Below, piece by piece: positions 52,788 to 61,800 of a stretch of 64,000 nt of DNA. The notes below the pieces were generated by a model. It was not told the origin of the DNA. It saw nothing but the letters and a program-made list of their open reading frames with translations, and did no database searches. The translations under genes were made by a program, and so were the position numbers. This DNA comes from Chloroflexota bacterium (lineage in GTDB: Bacteria > Chloroflexota > Limnocylindria > Limnocylindrales > CSP1-4). How positions within the stretch are numbered: position 1 is the first letter of the stretch; each line of letters opens with the position of its first letter. Where the stretch lies: NCBI GenBank assembly GCA_019637815.1, contig JAHBUZ010000014.1:1-64000 (forward strand), given 5' to 3'.

Positions 52788-54385
52788 GACCAGCGCTCCG
52801 TGGCGGCCCGTCGGCCCGCGGCGACCCAGGGGTCCGATGTCACCACCCAGCCCGATCGATCACCGGGCGATCCGTCCGGTCCAGGCGGGGCGGTGGATGG
52901 GGCCGTCACCGAGGCGGCCACGGCGTCGGTCCCGTTGACGGCGGCCAGGACGATCTCCGCGGCCTGCCGCTCGGCGGCTGCGCGCAGCTCGGTCGGTCGC
53001 CATTCGCGATCGACCATGTCGGTCCGCAGGTCACCATCGATGAACGAGGGCTGGTCCAGCAGCCAGCGATGGAAGGGCAGCGTGGTCTGGACCCCGCCGG
53101 TGCGCAGCTCACCCAGGGCACGTCTCGCGCGCGCGAGCACCTGGTCCCGGTCGGCACCGTCGACCAGGAGCTTGGCGAGGAGCGGGTCGTAGTCGCCGGG
53201 GATGACCATCCCCTCCTCCACCCCGGAATCGACCCGAACGCCGGGTCCGGACGGCTCCTGCCATCGGGTCAGGCGGCCCGGTGTCGGCGCGAAGGCGCGT
53301 GCCGGATCCTCGGCACTGATGCGCAGCTCGATGGCGGAGCGGGTGGGTTCCGCGGCACGGGCAGCCGCTGCCAGCACCGCCGGCGAGAGATCGTGACCGG
53401 CCGCGAGGAAGAGCTGCTCGCGGACGAGGTCGAGGCCCGTGGCCAGCTCGGTCACGCCGTGCTCCACCTGGAGTCGCGCGTTCACCTCCAGGAACCACAG
53501 CTCACCGTCGCGGCTCAGCAGGAACTCGGCAGTCGCCGCGTTGCGCAGCCCGACAGCCTGGGCGATCCGAACGGCCATGGCGTGGAGTCGCCGTCGGTCC
53601 TCCGGGGTCATGCCGGGCGCGGGTGCCTCCTCCACCAGCTTCTGGTGACGCCGCTGGACGGAGCAGTCCCGCTCGCCGATCGCCACCACGTTGCCGGAGA
53701 TGTCGCCCAACAGCTGTACCTCGACATGACGCGCGCCCTCCGCGTATCGCTCGAGGTACACCTGGGCGGAGCCGAACGCCTGGAGCGCTTCCGCGGCGGC
53801 GCCCTGGACGGCATCCGCGAGGTCCGCCGGATCATCCACCCGACGCATGCCCCGACCACCACCGCCTGCTGATGCCTTGACGAGGATCGGGAAGCCCACC
53901 TCGCGGGCGTTGGCGGCGATGCGGTCCTGCGAATCGGTGTCGGTCAGCTCGATGGGCTCGAAGGTGCCGGGCAAGATCGGCACGTTCACCGAACGCGCGG
54001 TCCGACGCGCGGCCAGCTTGTCACCGAGACCCGCCAGCGTCTCGGGCGCCGGACCGACGAACGTGACACCCGCCGCCTCGACCGCGGACGCGAATGCCGC
54101 CTGCTCGGACAGGAACCCATAGCCCGGGTGGATCGCGTCCACGCCCAGGTCCCGCGCGACCTCGACGATCCGGTCGCCGCGCAGGTAACTCTGCGGTGCG
54201 GGCGCGGGACCGATACCGACGGCGAGGTCAGCGGCACGGACGTGGGGCGCCTGCGCATCCACATCGCTGTGGACGGCCACCGTCTCGATGCCCAGATCAC
54301 GGCAGGCGCGGAAGATGCGGATGGCGATCTCACCCCGGTTCGCGACCAGGAGCCGACGGAATGGGGGTCGCGTGGATGGACTCAT
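52784..54385 (-). CDS. Biotin carboxylase subunit of acyl-CoA carboxylase
   Basis: The 533-residue ATP-grasp enzyme carboxylates biotin. It has RRLLVANRGEIAIRIFRACR, HPGYGFLSEQAAFASA, FVGPAPETLAGLGDKLAARR, the ATP loop KASAGGGGRGMRRV, RHVEVQLLGDISGNVVAIGE, ERDCSVQRRHQKLVEEAPAP and FLEVNARLQVEHGVTELATG. A C-terminal extension of about 50 residues is Ala/Pro-rich. I chose the ATG at 54385; the frame is open further upstream, but that stretch holds the two TTTGC-type palindromes and looks non-coding. The gene probably serves a propionyl-CoA carboxylase. Confidence 0.94.
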   Translation of the reverse strand: MSPSTRPPFRRLLVANRGEIAIRIFRACRDLGIETVAVHSDVDAQAPHVRAADLAVGIGPAPAPQSYLRGDRIVEVARDLGVDAIHPGYGFLSEQAAFASAVEAAGVTFVGPAPETLAGLGDKLAARRTARSVNVPILPGTFEPIELTDTDSQDRIAANAREVGFPILVKASAGGGGRGMRRVDDPADLADAVQGAAAEALQAFGSAQVYLERYAEGARHVEVQLLGDISGNVVAIGERDCSVQRRHQKLVEEAPAPGMTPEDRRRLHAMAVRIAQAVGLRNAATAEFLLSRDGELWFLEVNARLQVEHGVTELATGLDLVREQLFLAAGHDLSPAVLAAAARAAEPTRSAIELRISAEDPARAFAPTPGRLTRWQEPSGPGVRVDSGVEEGMVIPGDYDPLLAKLLVDGADRDQVLARARRALGELRTGGVQTTLPFHRWLLDQPSFIDGDLRTDMVDREWRPTELRAAAERQAAEIVLAAVNGTDAVAASVTAPSTAPPGPDGSPGDRSGWVVTSDPWVAAGRRAATERWS

Positions 54386-54402
54386 CGGGTCGGGCTCCAG
54401 GT

Positions 54403-54418
54403 GTCTTTGCGCAAAGAC
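54403..54418. promoter_or_regulatory. Palindrome GTCTTTGCGCAAAGAC, copy 1
   Basis: A perfect 16-bp palindrome 18 bp upstream of the biotin carboxylase start. With its left flank (GGTGTCTTTGCG) it shares 18 of 19 positions with the copy inside parB. See the copies at 54465 and 57631. It is a candidate parS site or operator. Confidence 0.65.
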
Positions 54419-54464
54419 GATCGGTGGATGGACGGTCGCACGATCCACGTCCCGGTGGCGGACC

Positions 54465-54481
54465 GTCTTTTGTGCAAAGAC
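54465..54481. promoter_or_regulatory. Palindrome-like GTCTTTTGTGCAAAGAC, copy 2
   Basis: A 17-bp variant with the same arms GTCTTT and AAAGAC and one extra base in the centre, 62 bp from copy 1 in the same 167-bp spacer between the carboxyltransferase and biotin carboxylase genes. Confidence 0.55.
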
Positions 54482-54552
54482 AGTCCCCCGGGGATCGCGC
54501 CGGGAGTCGCGTTCGGTGGTCGTCGTGGCTCGCGCTCGCGGATCGGGCGCGG

Positions 54553-56103
54553 TCACAGGGGGATGTTGCCGTGTTTGCGCGCGGGATTGCTGTCTCGCTT
54601 GCCGGCGAGCATCCGGAACGCGCCGATGATCCGCGGCCGGGTCTGGGACGGCTCGATGACGTCATCGATGTATCCGCGGCCCGCCGCGACGTACGGGTTC
54701 GCGAAGGTGTCCTCGTACTGCTGTGCCAGACGCTTCGCCTCCGCGACGCGATCGTCCGCCCGGGCCAGCTCGTCGCGGAAGATGATGTTGACCGCGCCCT
54801 CCGCGCCCATCACCGCGATGCGCGCCGTGGGCCACGCGAGGTTCACGTCCCCCCGCACGTGCTTGGAGCTCATGACGTCGTAGGCGCCGCCATACGCCTT
54901 GCGCGTGATGACCGTCACCTTGGGCACCGTCGCCTCGCAATAGGCATAGAGCAGCTTCGCGCCGTGTCGGATGATGCCGCCGTGCTCCTGGGTGACGCCG
55001 GGCAGGAACCCGGGCACGTCCTCCAGCGTCAGCAGTGGCACGTTGAATGCGTCGCACATGCGCACGAACCGCGCGCCCTTGTCCGATGCGTCGATATCCA
55101 GGGCGCCGGCCAGGACCGCTGGCTGCTGGGCGACCACGCCGACGCTCCGCCCATCGAGCCGCGCGAACCCGGTGATGAGGTTCGCGGCCCAGTTCGGCTG
55201 GAGCTCCAGGAACGATCCCCGGTCCACGATCCGCTCGATGACATCGCGCATGTCGTAGGGCTGGCCGGGATCGTCCGGCACGAGCGTGTCGAGGGCCGCA
55301 TCCCGGCGATCCACCGGATCGCTGTTGGCGACGATGGGCGGATCGGACAGGTTGTTCTGCGGCAGATGCGCCAGGAGACGGCGCGCGAGATCGAGGGCGT
55401 GGGCCTCGTCCGGCGCCGCGAGATGCGCGACGCCGCTCACCTGGGTGTGGATGCTCGCGCCACCGAGGTGCTCCCGATCGACCTCCTCGTGGGTGACGGT
55501 CTTCACGACCTCCGGACCGGTGACGAACATGTAGCTCGTCCCCTCCACCATCACGATGATGTCCGTGATCGCCGGTGAGTACACGGCACCGCCGGCACAG
55601 GGGCCCATGATCAGCGAGATCTGGGGCACCACGCCGGACGCCATGGTGTTGCGCAGGAAGATGTCGGCGTAGCCGCCGAGCGAGACGACGCCCTCCTGGA
55701 TCCGAGCGCCGCCCGAGTCGTTGAGGCCGATGATCGGGGCGCCCACTCGCAGCGCCAGATCCATCACCTTGCAGATCTTCTCGGCGTGTGCCTCGGACAG
55801 CGAGCCGCCGAAGACCGTGAAGTCCTGGCTGAACACGAACACCAGCCGGCCGTCGATGGTGCCGTGACCGGTGACCACACCGTCCCCCAGGATCCGCTCC
55901 TGGTCGAGGCCGAAGTCCGAGGAGCGGTGCGTCACGAACGCATCGAACTCCACGAACGACCCGTCGTCGAGGAGCAGGTCCAGGCGCTCGCGCGCGGTCA
56001 GCTTGCCGCGGGCGTGCTGCTGGTCGATGCGCTGCTGGCCGCCGCCGAGGCGTGATTCCTGCCGCAGCCGCCGCAGGTGTTCGATGCGTTCCTCGCTGGA
56101 CAC
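54553..56103 (-). CDS. Acyl-CoA carboxylase carboxyltransferase subunit (propionyl-CoA carboxylase beta-like)
   Basis: The 516-residue protein moves carboxyl from biotin to acyl-CoA, probably propionyl-CoA. It has [60 protein letters not shown], the oxyanion motif [20 protein letters not shown], and [20 protein letters not shown]. In the C-terminal half it has [40 protein letters not shown] and HGNIPL at the end. GTG at 56103 is the start; it is divergent from parA. It heads the run of carboxyltransferase, biotin carboxylase, carrier, mutase and epimerase. Confidence 0.94.
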   Translation of the reverse strand: MSSEERIEHLRRLRQESRLGGGQQRIDQQHARGKLTARERLDLLLDDGSFVEFDAFVTHRSSDFGLDQERILGDGVVTGHGTIDGRLVFVFSQDFTVFGGSLSEAHAEKICKVMDLALRVGAPIIGLNDSGGARIQEGVVSLGGYADIFLRNTMASGVVPQISLIMGPCAGGAVYSPAITDIIVMVEGTSYMFVTGPEVVKTVTHEEVDREHLGGASIHTQVSGVAHLAAPDEAHALDLARRLLAHLPQNNLSDPPIVANSDPVDRRDAALDTLVPDDPGQPYDMRDVIERIVDRGSFLELQPNWAANLITGFARLDGRSVGVVAQQPAVLAGALDIDASDKGARFVRMCDAFNVPLLTLEDVPGFLPGVTQEHGGIIRHGAKLLYAYCEATVPKVTVITRKAYGGAYDVMSSKHVRGDVNLAWPTARIAVMGAEGAVNIIFRDELARADDRVAEAKRLAQQYEDTFANPYVAAGRGYIDDVIEPSQTRPRIIGAFRMLAGKRDSNPARKHGNIPL

Positions 56104-56179
56104 GCTGTCTCCCGATGTCGTTGGATGGTCCGTGGAAGTCCCGCGGAATCCTACCGGCCGCGTCGCGGCGCCGTCCTGA

Positions 56180-56222
56180 CTATCCACAGAACCGGTGGAG
56201 AAACGGCCCTGACTGTGGAAAA
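56180..56222. promoter_or_regulatory. Two DnaA-box-like sites upstream of parA
   Basis: CTATCCACA (56180-56188) and, on the other strand, TTTTCCACA (complement of 56214-56222) each differ from the DnaA box TTATCCACA at one position. They face each other with 25 bp between them in the 204-bp divergent region between the carboxyltransferase gene and parA. Two boxes alone do not make an origin. Confidence 0.4.
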
Positions 56223-56307
56223 CCCTCGCACCTTGTCGACGATTCCGGTGGTAGGATCGGCCGGCCCGGAGACACCTGTCGCCCAGTCCGCCGCCGAAGG
56301 AGGCCGA

Positions 56308-57078
56308 GTGGCCCGCATCATCGCCATCGCGAATCAGAAGGGTGGGGTCGGCAAGACCACCACCGCCATCAACCTCGCCGGATCGCTCGCGGAGCAGGGA
56401 TACACCGTGCTCGCCATCGACATGGATCCCCAGGCGAACCTCTCGGTGGGGTTGGGGCTCAACCCCCGGACCATCGGTCGCTCGATGGCAGACGCGCTGG
56501 TGGACGCGGACGTGAGCATCCAGGACATCGTCATGCCCACCCAGACCGCGGGCATCGATGTCGCGCCCTCGGACATCGACCTGTCGGCGACCGAGAACCA
56601 GCTGTTCAACGTCATCGGCCGGGAGAGCGTCCTGCGCGAGGCGCTCGGCGCATGGGCGGACGAGCACTACGACTTCATCATCATCGACTGCCCACCCACC
56701 CTGGGCCTGCTGACCATCAACTCCCTGGTCGCCGCGGACTCGGTGATCATCCCGGTGCAGACCCAGTACTACGCCCTCAAGGGATTCACGGCCCTCAACA
56801 ACCTCATCAACCAGATCCGCTCGAAGGGCCTGAACTCCCGGCTCCGCATCCTGGGCCTGCTGCCCACGTTCTATGACTCGCGCACGCTGCTGGCACGGGA
56901 CATGCTCGATGAGCTGCGCGAGCTGGGTGACCACCACGTGTTCCAGAGCATGATCAAGCAGACCGTGCGCCTTGGCGAGGCGCCCCTCGTGGGTCGCCCC
57001 GTCACCACGTACGCCACCAATTCGGAGGCCGCGCGCGCATATCGCGGGTTGGCCCGGGAGGTGATCGAACTTGGCTAG
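56308..57078 (+). CDS. parA: Chromosome partitioning ATPase ParA/Soj
   Basis: The 256-residue Walker-type ATPase segregates the replication origin with ParB. It starts [20 protein letters not shown] with the deviant Walker A (KGGVGKT, residues 11-17), then [38 protein letters not shown] and [20 protein letters not shown], and ends near [14 protein letters not shown]. The GTG at 56308 is preceded by AGGAGG; an open extension upstream is not needed. It overlaps parB by eight bases. Confidence 0.96.
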   Translation: MARIIAIANQKGGVGKTTTAINLAGSLAEQGYTVLAIDMDPQANLSVGLGLNPRTIGRSMADALVDADVSIQDIVMPTQTAGIDVAPSDIDLSATENQLFNVIGRESVLREALGAWADEHYDFIIIDCPPTLGLLTINSLVAADSVIIPVQTQYYALKGFTALNNLINQIRSKGLNSRLRILGLLPTFYDSRTLLARDMLDELRELGDHHVFQSMIKQTVRLGEAPLVGRPVTTYATNSEAARAYRGLAREVIELG

Positions 57079-58072
57079 GCCCGACTTCCGCTCACAGGCA
57101 GCCCAGCGGCTGTCCCAGGAGCGATCCGACCTCTCCCCCGCCATCATCAGCCTGCTCGGCAACGACGCCGACCAGCGGACGCGTGGCTCCATCCGGAACG
57201 TGCCCCTGGACCGGATCGACCCCAATCCGGACCAGCCGCGCCTGACGTTCGATGAGGACTCGCTCCAGGAGCTGGCCGCGTCCATCACGGAGCACGGCGT
57301 CCTCCAGCCCATCCTCGTCCGGCCGTTGCCGGATGGCCGCTACCAGCTGATCGCGGGTGAGCGTCGATGGCGGAGCGCCCAGATCGCCGGGTTGCGCCAG
57401 ATCCCGGCCATCGTCGAGGAGATCGACGATGAGACGGCGCTCGAGATCGCCATCATCGAGAACCTCCAGCGCGAGGACCTCTCGCCGCTGGACGAGGCGA
57501 TCATGTACGAGCGCATGACGACCGAGCACGGCTACAGCCTGCGGAAGCTCGCCCAGAAGCTGGGCAAGGACAAGGGCTACATCGAGAATCGCCTGCGGCT
57601 CGCGGACGCCCCCTCGGAGATCAAGCAGCTGGTGTCTTTGCGTAAAGACACCCTCTCGCATGCCTACGAGCTGCTGAAGGTGGACGACGCACGCAAGCGG
57701 CGGAAGCTGGCGGAGCAGGTCGCCCGTGGCGAGCTGAGCCTCGTCAAGCTGCGGGAGCGCATCGACGGCAAGCCGTCCCGGGAGCATGTCGAGACGGTCG
57801 AGCCGGAGCCGATCGACGAGCCGGAGGTGGAGGACGAGGCGCCGGTGGCCGCTGTCGCCGAGCCTGCCCCATCAGCGGACGGCGATCTCCAGGTGGCGAA
57901 GGAGCGACTTGCCGAGGCGCTCGATGAGCTGTCGTCCGCGCTGCGCGCCCAGGATGCGCTCCGTGGCGCGACCGACAGCGACCGACAGAACTTCGCCAAG
58001 TACCTGACCATCGCGAAGCTCAAGCTGGAGAACGCGATCGCCGTCGTCCGCTCCGGCGAGCCCCGCAGCTAG
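57071..58072 (+). CDS. parB: Chromosome partitioning protein ParB/Spo0J
   Basis: ParB is a CTP-dependent DNA clamp that loads at parS. The 333-residue protein has [40 protein letters not shown] and [20 protein letters not shown] (the CTP-binding GERRxR box), then [20 protein letters not shown], a helix-turn-helix at about residues 150-177 ([20 protein letters not shown]), and a C-terminal dimerisation domain after an acidic Pro/Glu linker. The start is a TTG at 57071 with GGGAGGTG seven bases upstream. Codons for VSLRKDT contain a strong palindrome (57631-57652). Confidence 0.95.
   Translation: MARPDFRSQAAQRLSQERSDLSPAIISLLGNDADQRTRGSIRNVPLDRIDPNPDQPRLTFDEDSLQELAASITEHGVLQPILVRPLPDGRYQLIAGERRWRSAQIAGLRQIPAIVEEIDDETALEIAIIENLQREDLSPLDEAIMYERMTTEHGYSLRKLAQKLGKDKGYIENRLRLADAPSEIKQLVSLRKDTLSHAYELLKVDDARKRRKLAEQVARGELSLVKLRERIDGKPSREHVETVEPEPIDEPEVEDEAPVAAVAEPAPSADGDLQVAKERLAEALDELSSALRAQDALRGATDSDRQNFAKYLTIAKLKLENAIAVVRSGEPRS
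57631..57652. promoter_or_regulatory. Palindrome inside parB, copy 3
   Basis: The arms GGTGTCTTT and AAAGACACC are perfect 9-bp inverted repeats around GCGT. The site falls in the parB coding sequence and is spelled with TCT, TTG, CGT and AAA codons, which are rare in this GC-rich gene; the other Lys codons that I read in parB are AAG. This suggests selection on the DNA sequence. It shares GGTGTCTTTGCG and AAAGAC with copy 1 at 54401. Confidence 0.65.
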
Positions 58073-58226
58073 GGTCACCCGACCCCAGTGGCTCGATCGG
58101 CCGTCCCAGGCGAAGGCGTGACCGAGCACTCCCCCGGCCGTGCGGCCAGGTCGTCCAGGGCAAGGCGGAGCGAGCACTCGAGCGAGCGCACTCGCTGTGC
58201 GTGAGCGAGGGAGCGCAGCCGACAAC

Positions 58227-58241
58227 GCCGCCATGGGCGGC
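58227..58241. terminator. Hairpin between convergent parB and the small unknown gene
   Basis: GCCGCC and GGCGGC form a 6-bp stem with a 3-base loop in the 186-bp convergent spacer. No U-tract follows, so the call is weak. Confidence 0.25.
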
Positions 58242-58258
58242 ATGGCCGCGCGGCCCTG

Positions 58259-58624
58259 CTAGATGTAGACGAGCTCCTCGAAGCTGCCCACCAGATAGGC
58301 GATGAGGCGCTCCCGGGCATCTGCGACCTGGCTCCGGAGCCCAGGCACGATGTAGCGCAGCGAGACGGCAGGGACCATGAGCTGCCCATCGGCCGTGCGA
58401 CCCACGGTGGCAGGTGCGCCACCCCCGGCCGTGAACGCCCGCTCGAGGCCCGTGTCGTCGAGCCGGCAGGCGTGGCGGACCTCCGCGAGGACGCTCAGGA
58501 CGCCCTTGCGGATGGACATGTCCCGCATGAGCTCGATGGCCCACGAGTCGATCTGCGCGTCGGTCTGCTCCTCGAGACGTGCTCGGTACTCGGCGGGATC
58601 GCTGGACAGGCCGGTCGCGGTCAA
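58259..58624 (-). CDS. Uncharacterised 121-residue protein downstream of parB
   Basis: The protein is predicted soluble and mostly helical at first (SSDPAEYRARLEEQTDAQID, then SWAIELMRDMSIRKGVLSVL), then has a Gly/Ala-rich loop and a C-terminal half ending YLVGSFEELVYI. I do not recognise a family. The TTG at 58624 is chosen because GGAGGAG lies six bases upstream; no ATG or GTG nearby is as well placed. It is convergent with parB. Balanced composition and the good ribosome binding site argue that it is real. Confidence 0.7.
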   Translation of the reverse strand: MTATGLSSDPAEYRARLEEQTDAQIDSWAIELMRDMSIRKGVLSVLAEVRHACRLDDTGLERAFTAGGGAPATVGRTADGQLMVPAVSLRYIVPGLRSQVADARERLIAYLVGSFEELVYI

Positions 58625-58858
58625 GGGGCTCCTCCGGGGGTGACGCTGCTGGGCTCGACGATGATACGGCGCCAGCGCTCCCCCACGTGCGCCCGCAGCC
58701 CTGGACCGCCACGGACATCCCGGGCCGGCCGCAGCACGGATCCGAACCGATGTTCGATATCGGTGGTTGGAGGCGCCGGGTATCATGCGGGCGTCTCGGC
58801 CATCGTGGGTCGGGCGGGATGCCTCGACACCGGCACGGGGGATGGTGGGATCCGAGAC

Positions 58859-61800
58859 ATGAGCAGAGCGCGCGCTACGGCCATCGCGCTCCTCGCGGCC
58901 GCAGGAGCCACGCTGGGCATGCTCGGCTGGGGTGTCATCGCGGGACCCGTGGCGCTGGGCCAGGGAGCATGCGTCGCGGACGTCGAGCCGAACGACACGC
59001 CCGAGGAGGCGACCACGCTCGCCGCGCCCATGTGCATCGAGGGCACGCTTCCGGACGGGGACCAGGACCTGTTCCTGTGGACCGTCTCGGAGGCTGACGC
59101 GGGCCACCCCTGGACGTTCACGATCGAGGGACCGCCGGCGACGCTCACGAGCGCGAAGCTGCTGCCCATCGTGTCGGAGCCGGGCGCGGTCCCCATCCGT
59201 CCCGGCAACGTCCTGCTGGCCGTCGACCACGGTCCCGACGCGTTCGAGCCCACAGCGACCCCGGACATCCTGCTCCGACCCGGGCGCTACCTCCTGGGGA
59301 TCAGCCGCAGCAGCACTGCCGACGGCTCGCTGCTGATCGATCCGCCGTACCGGCTGGAGATCGTGCCGGGCACCCCCCTGCCGCCCATCGTGGAGCAGGA
59401 GCCGAACCAGGACGCCGCCACGGCCACGGTCGTGGCCGACCTGTTCGCGGTCAGCGGCGACCTCCAGGAGACCCGTGACGTGTATCGCTGGACAGTCAGC
59501 GATGCCATCGCGGACCAGCCCGTGACCATCCGGCTGCATGGTCCCGTGGCGTCCGGGATGGCGCTCACGCTCCGTGACGAGGCGACGGGCGCCTCGCATC
59601 GCCAGGTCACCCTGGACGAACGGGGCATCGCGCACATCGACGACCTCCGGCTGCCGGCGGGCGGGTACCAGCTGGAGCTGACGCCGTCCATGGACGTGCG
59701 GACCCCCTACGTCCTGAGCGCATCCCCCTCCGAAGTAGCGGACGCCGACCCGGAACCCAACGACCATGCGCTGACCGCGGTCCCGCTCGATCCGGCTCGG
59801 CCCGTGGCGCGTGGCCGCCTCACGGTGGGCGACTCGCGCGACCGGTACCTGCTCACGGTGGACGATGCGCTGGCTGCCGGCCTGCTCGACATCCGGCTCC
59901 TCTGGCGCGAGGGCCCCGACCGGGAGCTGTGCCTCGAGACGCTCCAGCAGCGCGCCATCCAATGTCGCCGGGCATCCGACGGGGTCTCGATCGACGGGCT
60001 CACGCTGCCGGTCGGCCAGTACGTCATCGCGGTCTCCGGCCAACCGGCGCCGTTCTCGATGTACCTGCTGCGCGTGGACATGACGACCGCGCCGGCGCCC
60101 GACTTCGAGACGGAGCCCAACGATGACATCCCCAACGCCACGCGGATGCGGGCGACGGACCCCATGCGCGGGCGGTTCGGCATCGGCGACCGGGACGTCT
60201 TCCGGGTCACCGTCACGGGCGAGGCACAGCTGTGGCAGCTCGACGCGACTGGGCCGGGAGTCCGCCAGGCGCGCTGGCTCAAGGCGGATGGCTCGGCCCT
60301 CGCGGAGGTCCGGGGAGCGCCGGACCCCGCCGCTGGTCCGGGCCATGCGACCGCGCGGCTCACCGACCTGTACCTCATCCCGGGTGACCACTGGTTCCGA
60401 CTCGATGGCGCCACGGACGGGGAGTACTCGCTCACGTTCACGCCCCTCGGACCACCCGACCCGGCAGGGGAACGCGAGCCCAACGACGTGACGCTCAACG
60501 CCGAACCCCTGGGTGTGGGCGTCCGGCGCACGGGCCGCCTGCCACGGACGGAGGACACCGACGTCTTCCGGTTCAGCCTCGACGAACGTGAGCGCGTCCG
60601 GGTCGCGGTCGAGCCACCGGACGAAGCCGCGATCCGGCTGCGCGTGGCGCATGGCACGAACCGGCTCACGACCCTCACCTCACCCGGGCCGGGCGCGCAG
60701 GTGACCTGGGACGCGCTGCTCCAGCCCGGCGACTACGAGATCTGGCTGGACTCCACGACCCCCAGCACGGAGCGATACGCGCTCACCGTGACGCGGCTCG
60801 ATCCGTTCGCGATCACGACCGACCAGGAGCCCAATGACCGGATCGCCCTCGCGGTCCCGCTGCCGGCGTCGCTCCACATCGAGGGCGATGGCACACGCGA
60901 GCTGGACAACGACTGGTACGCGCTGGGTGTCCTGCCCCACGGCGGGGACCTCGTCGTCCGGATCACCGGGGACCTCCGCGGGGTCCGGGTCTCGGACGGG
61001 TCGAGGGAGTACCGGAGCGAGGACGATCGCGAAGGTGGGCACACCATCGCAGGCCTGCCGGCGGGCGTGCCGCTCTGGCTGCGCCTCGATGCCGTCGGGC
61101 CCTACACCGCGCAGGTGGAGCCGGGGACCACGGGGCTCGCGGGTCCCGTGCCACCTCCCCCACCGCTCGCTGCCTCGGTCGTGGTGACCGCGACGCCGCT
61201 CCAGGTCGCCGCGTATCGCGACGTGGGCCAGGCCGTGGCCGGTGTCGTCACGATCACCAACGACGCTTCGGCCGACCAGCGACTCCACCTCGATGCCGCG
61301 ACCAGCGCCCACCGCTGGACCGTCACCTTCGATGCGGAGGCGGTCGACGTCCCCGCCGCGGGATCGACCAGCGTCCCCTTCGTCCTCGAGGTGCCGGCGG
61401 ATGTGCCGCCGGATCGTCCGGTCCGGGTCACGGTGCGTGCCCGGGATGCCGCGGGCGCCCAGGTGACCGGCAGCCTGGACATCGATGCCGACCGTGACAT
61501 CGAGCCCGTGGGGCCGCGCCAGTCCTGGATGCTGCCGCCGGAGCTGCTGGGCGGGCTGGACCTCGCGGCGAGCGCGCTGGGCGGCGTCCCGGTGGGCGCC
61601 ACGGATGGTGAGGCCGAGGCACAGCTGTACGACGGCCTCACGCCCGCGGGTGGTGGCTTCCGCTCGCGAGAGGTCGACCTGCCCATCACGTTCACGGTCG
61701 ACCTCGCGGGCGATATGTCCGTCCCGGTCGTGGGCACCATCCTCGATGCCCACGGCAACCGTGACTCGACGGACCCGGTGCCACGGGCGTTCACGCTCCT

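Noticed and set aside
56104..56307. Replication origin
   Set aside because: Only two DnaA-like boxes, no AT-rich unwinding region, and no dnaA, rnpA or rpmH nearby in the window.
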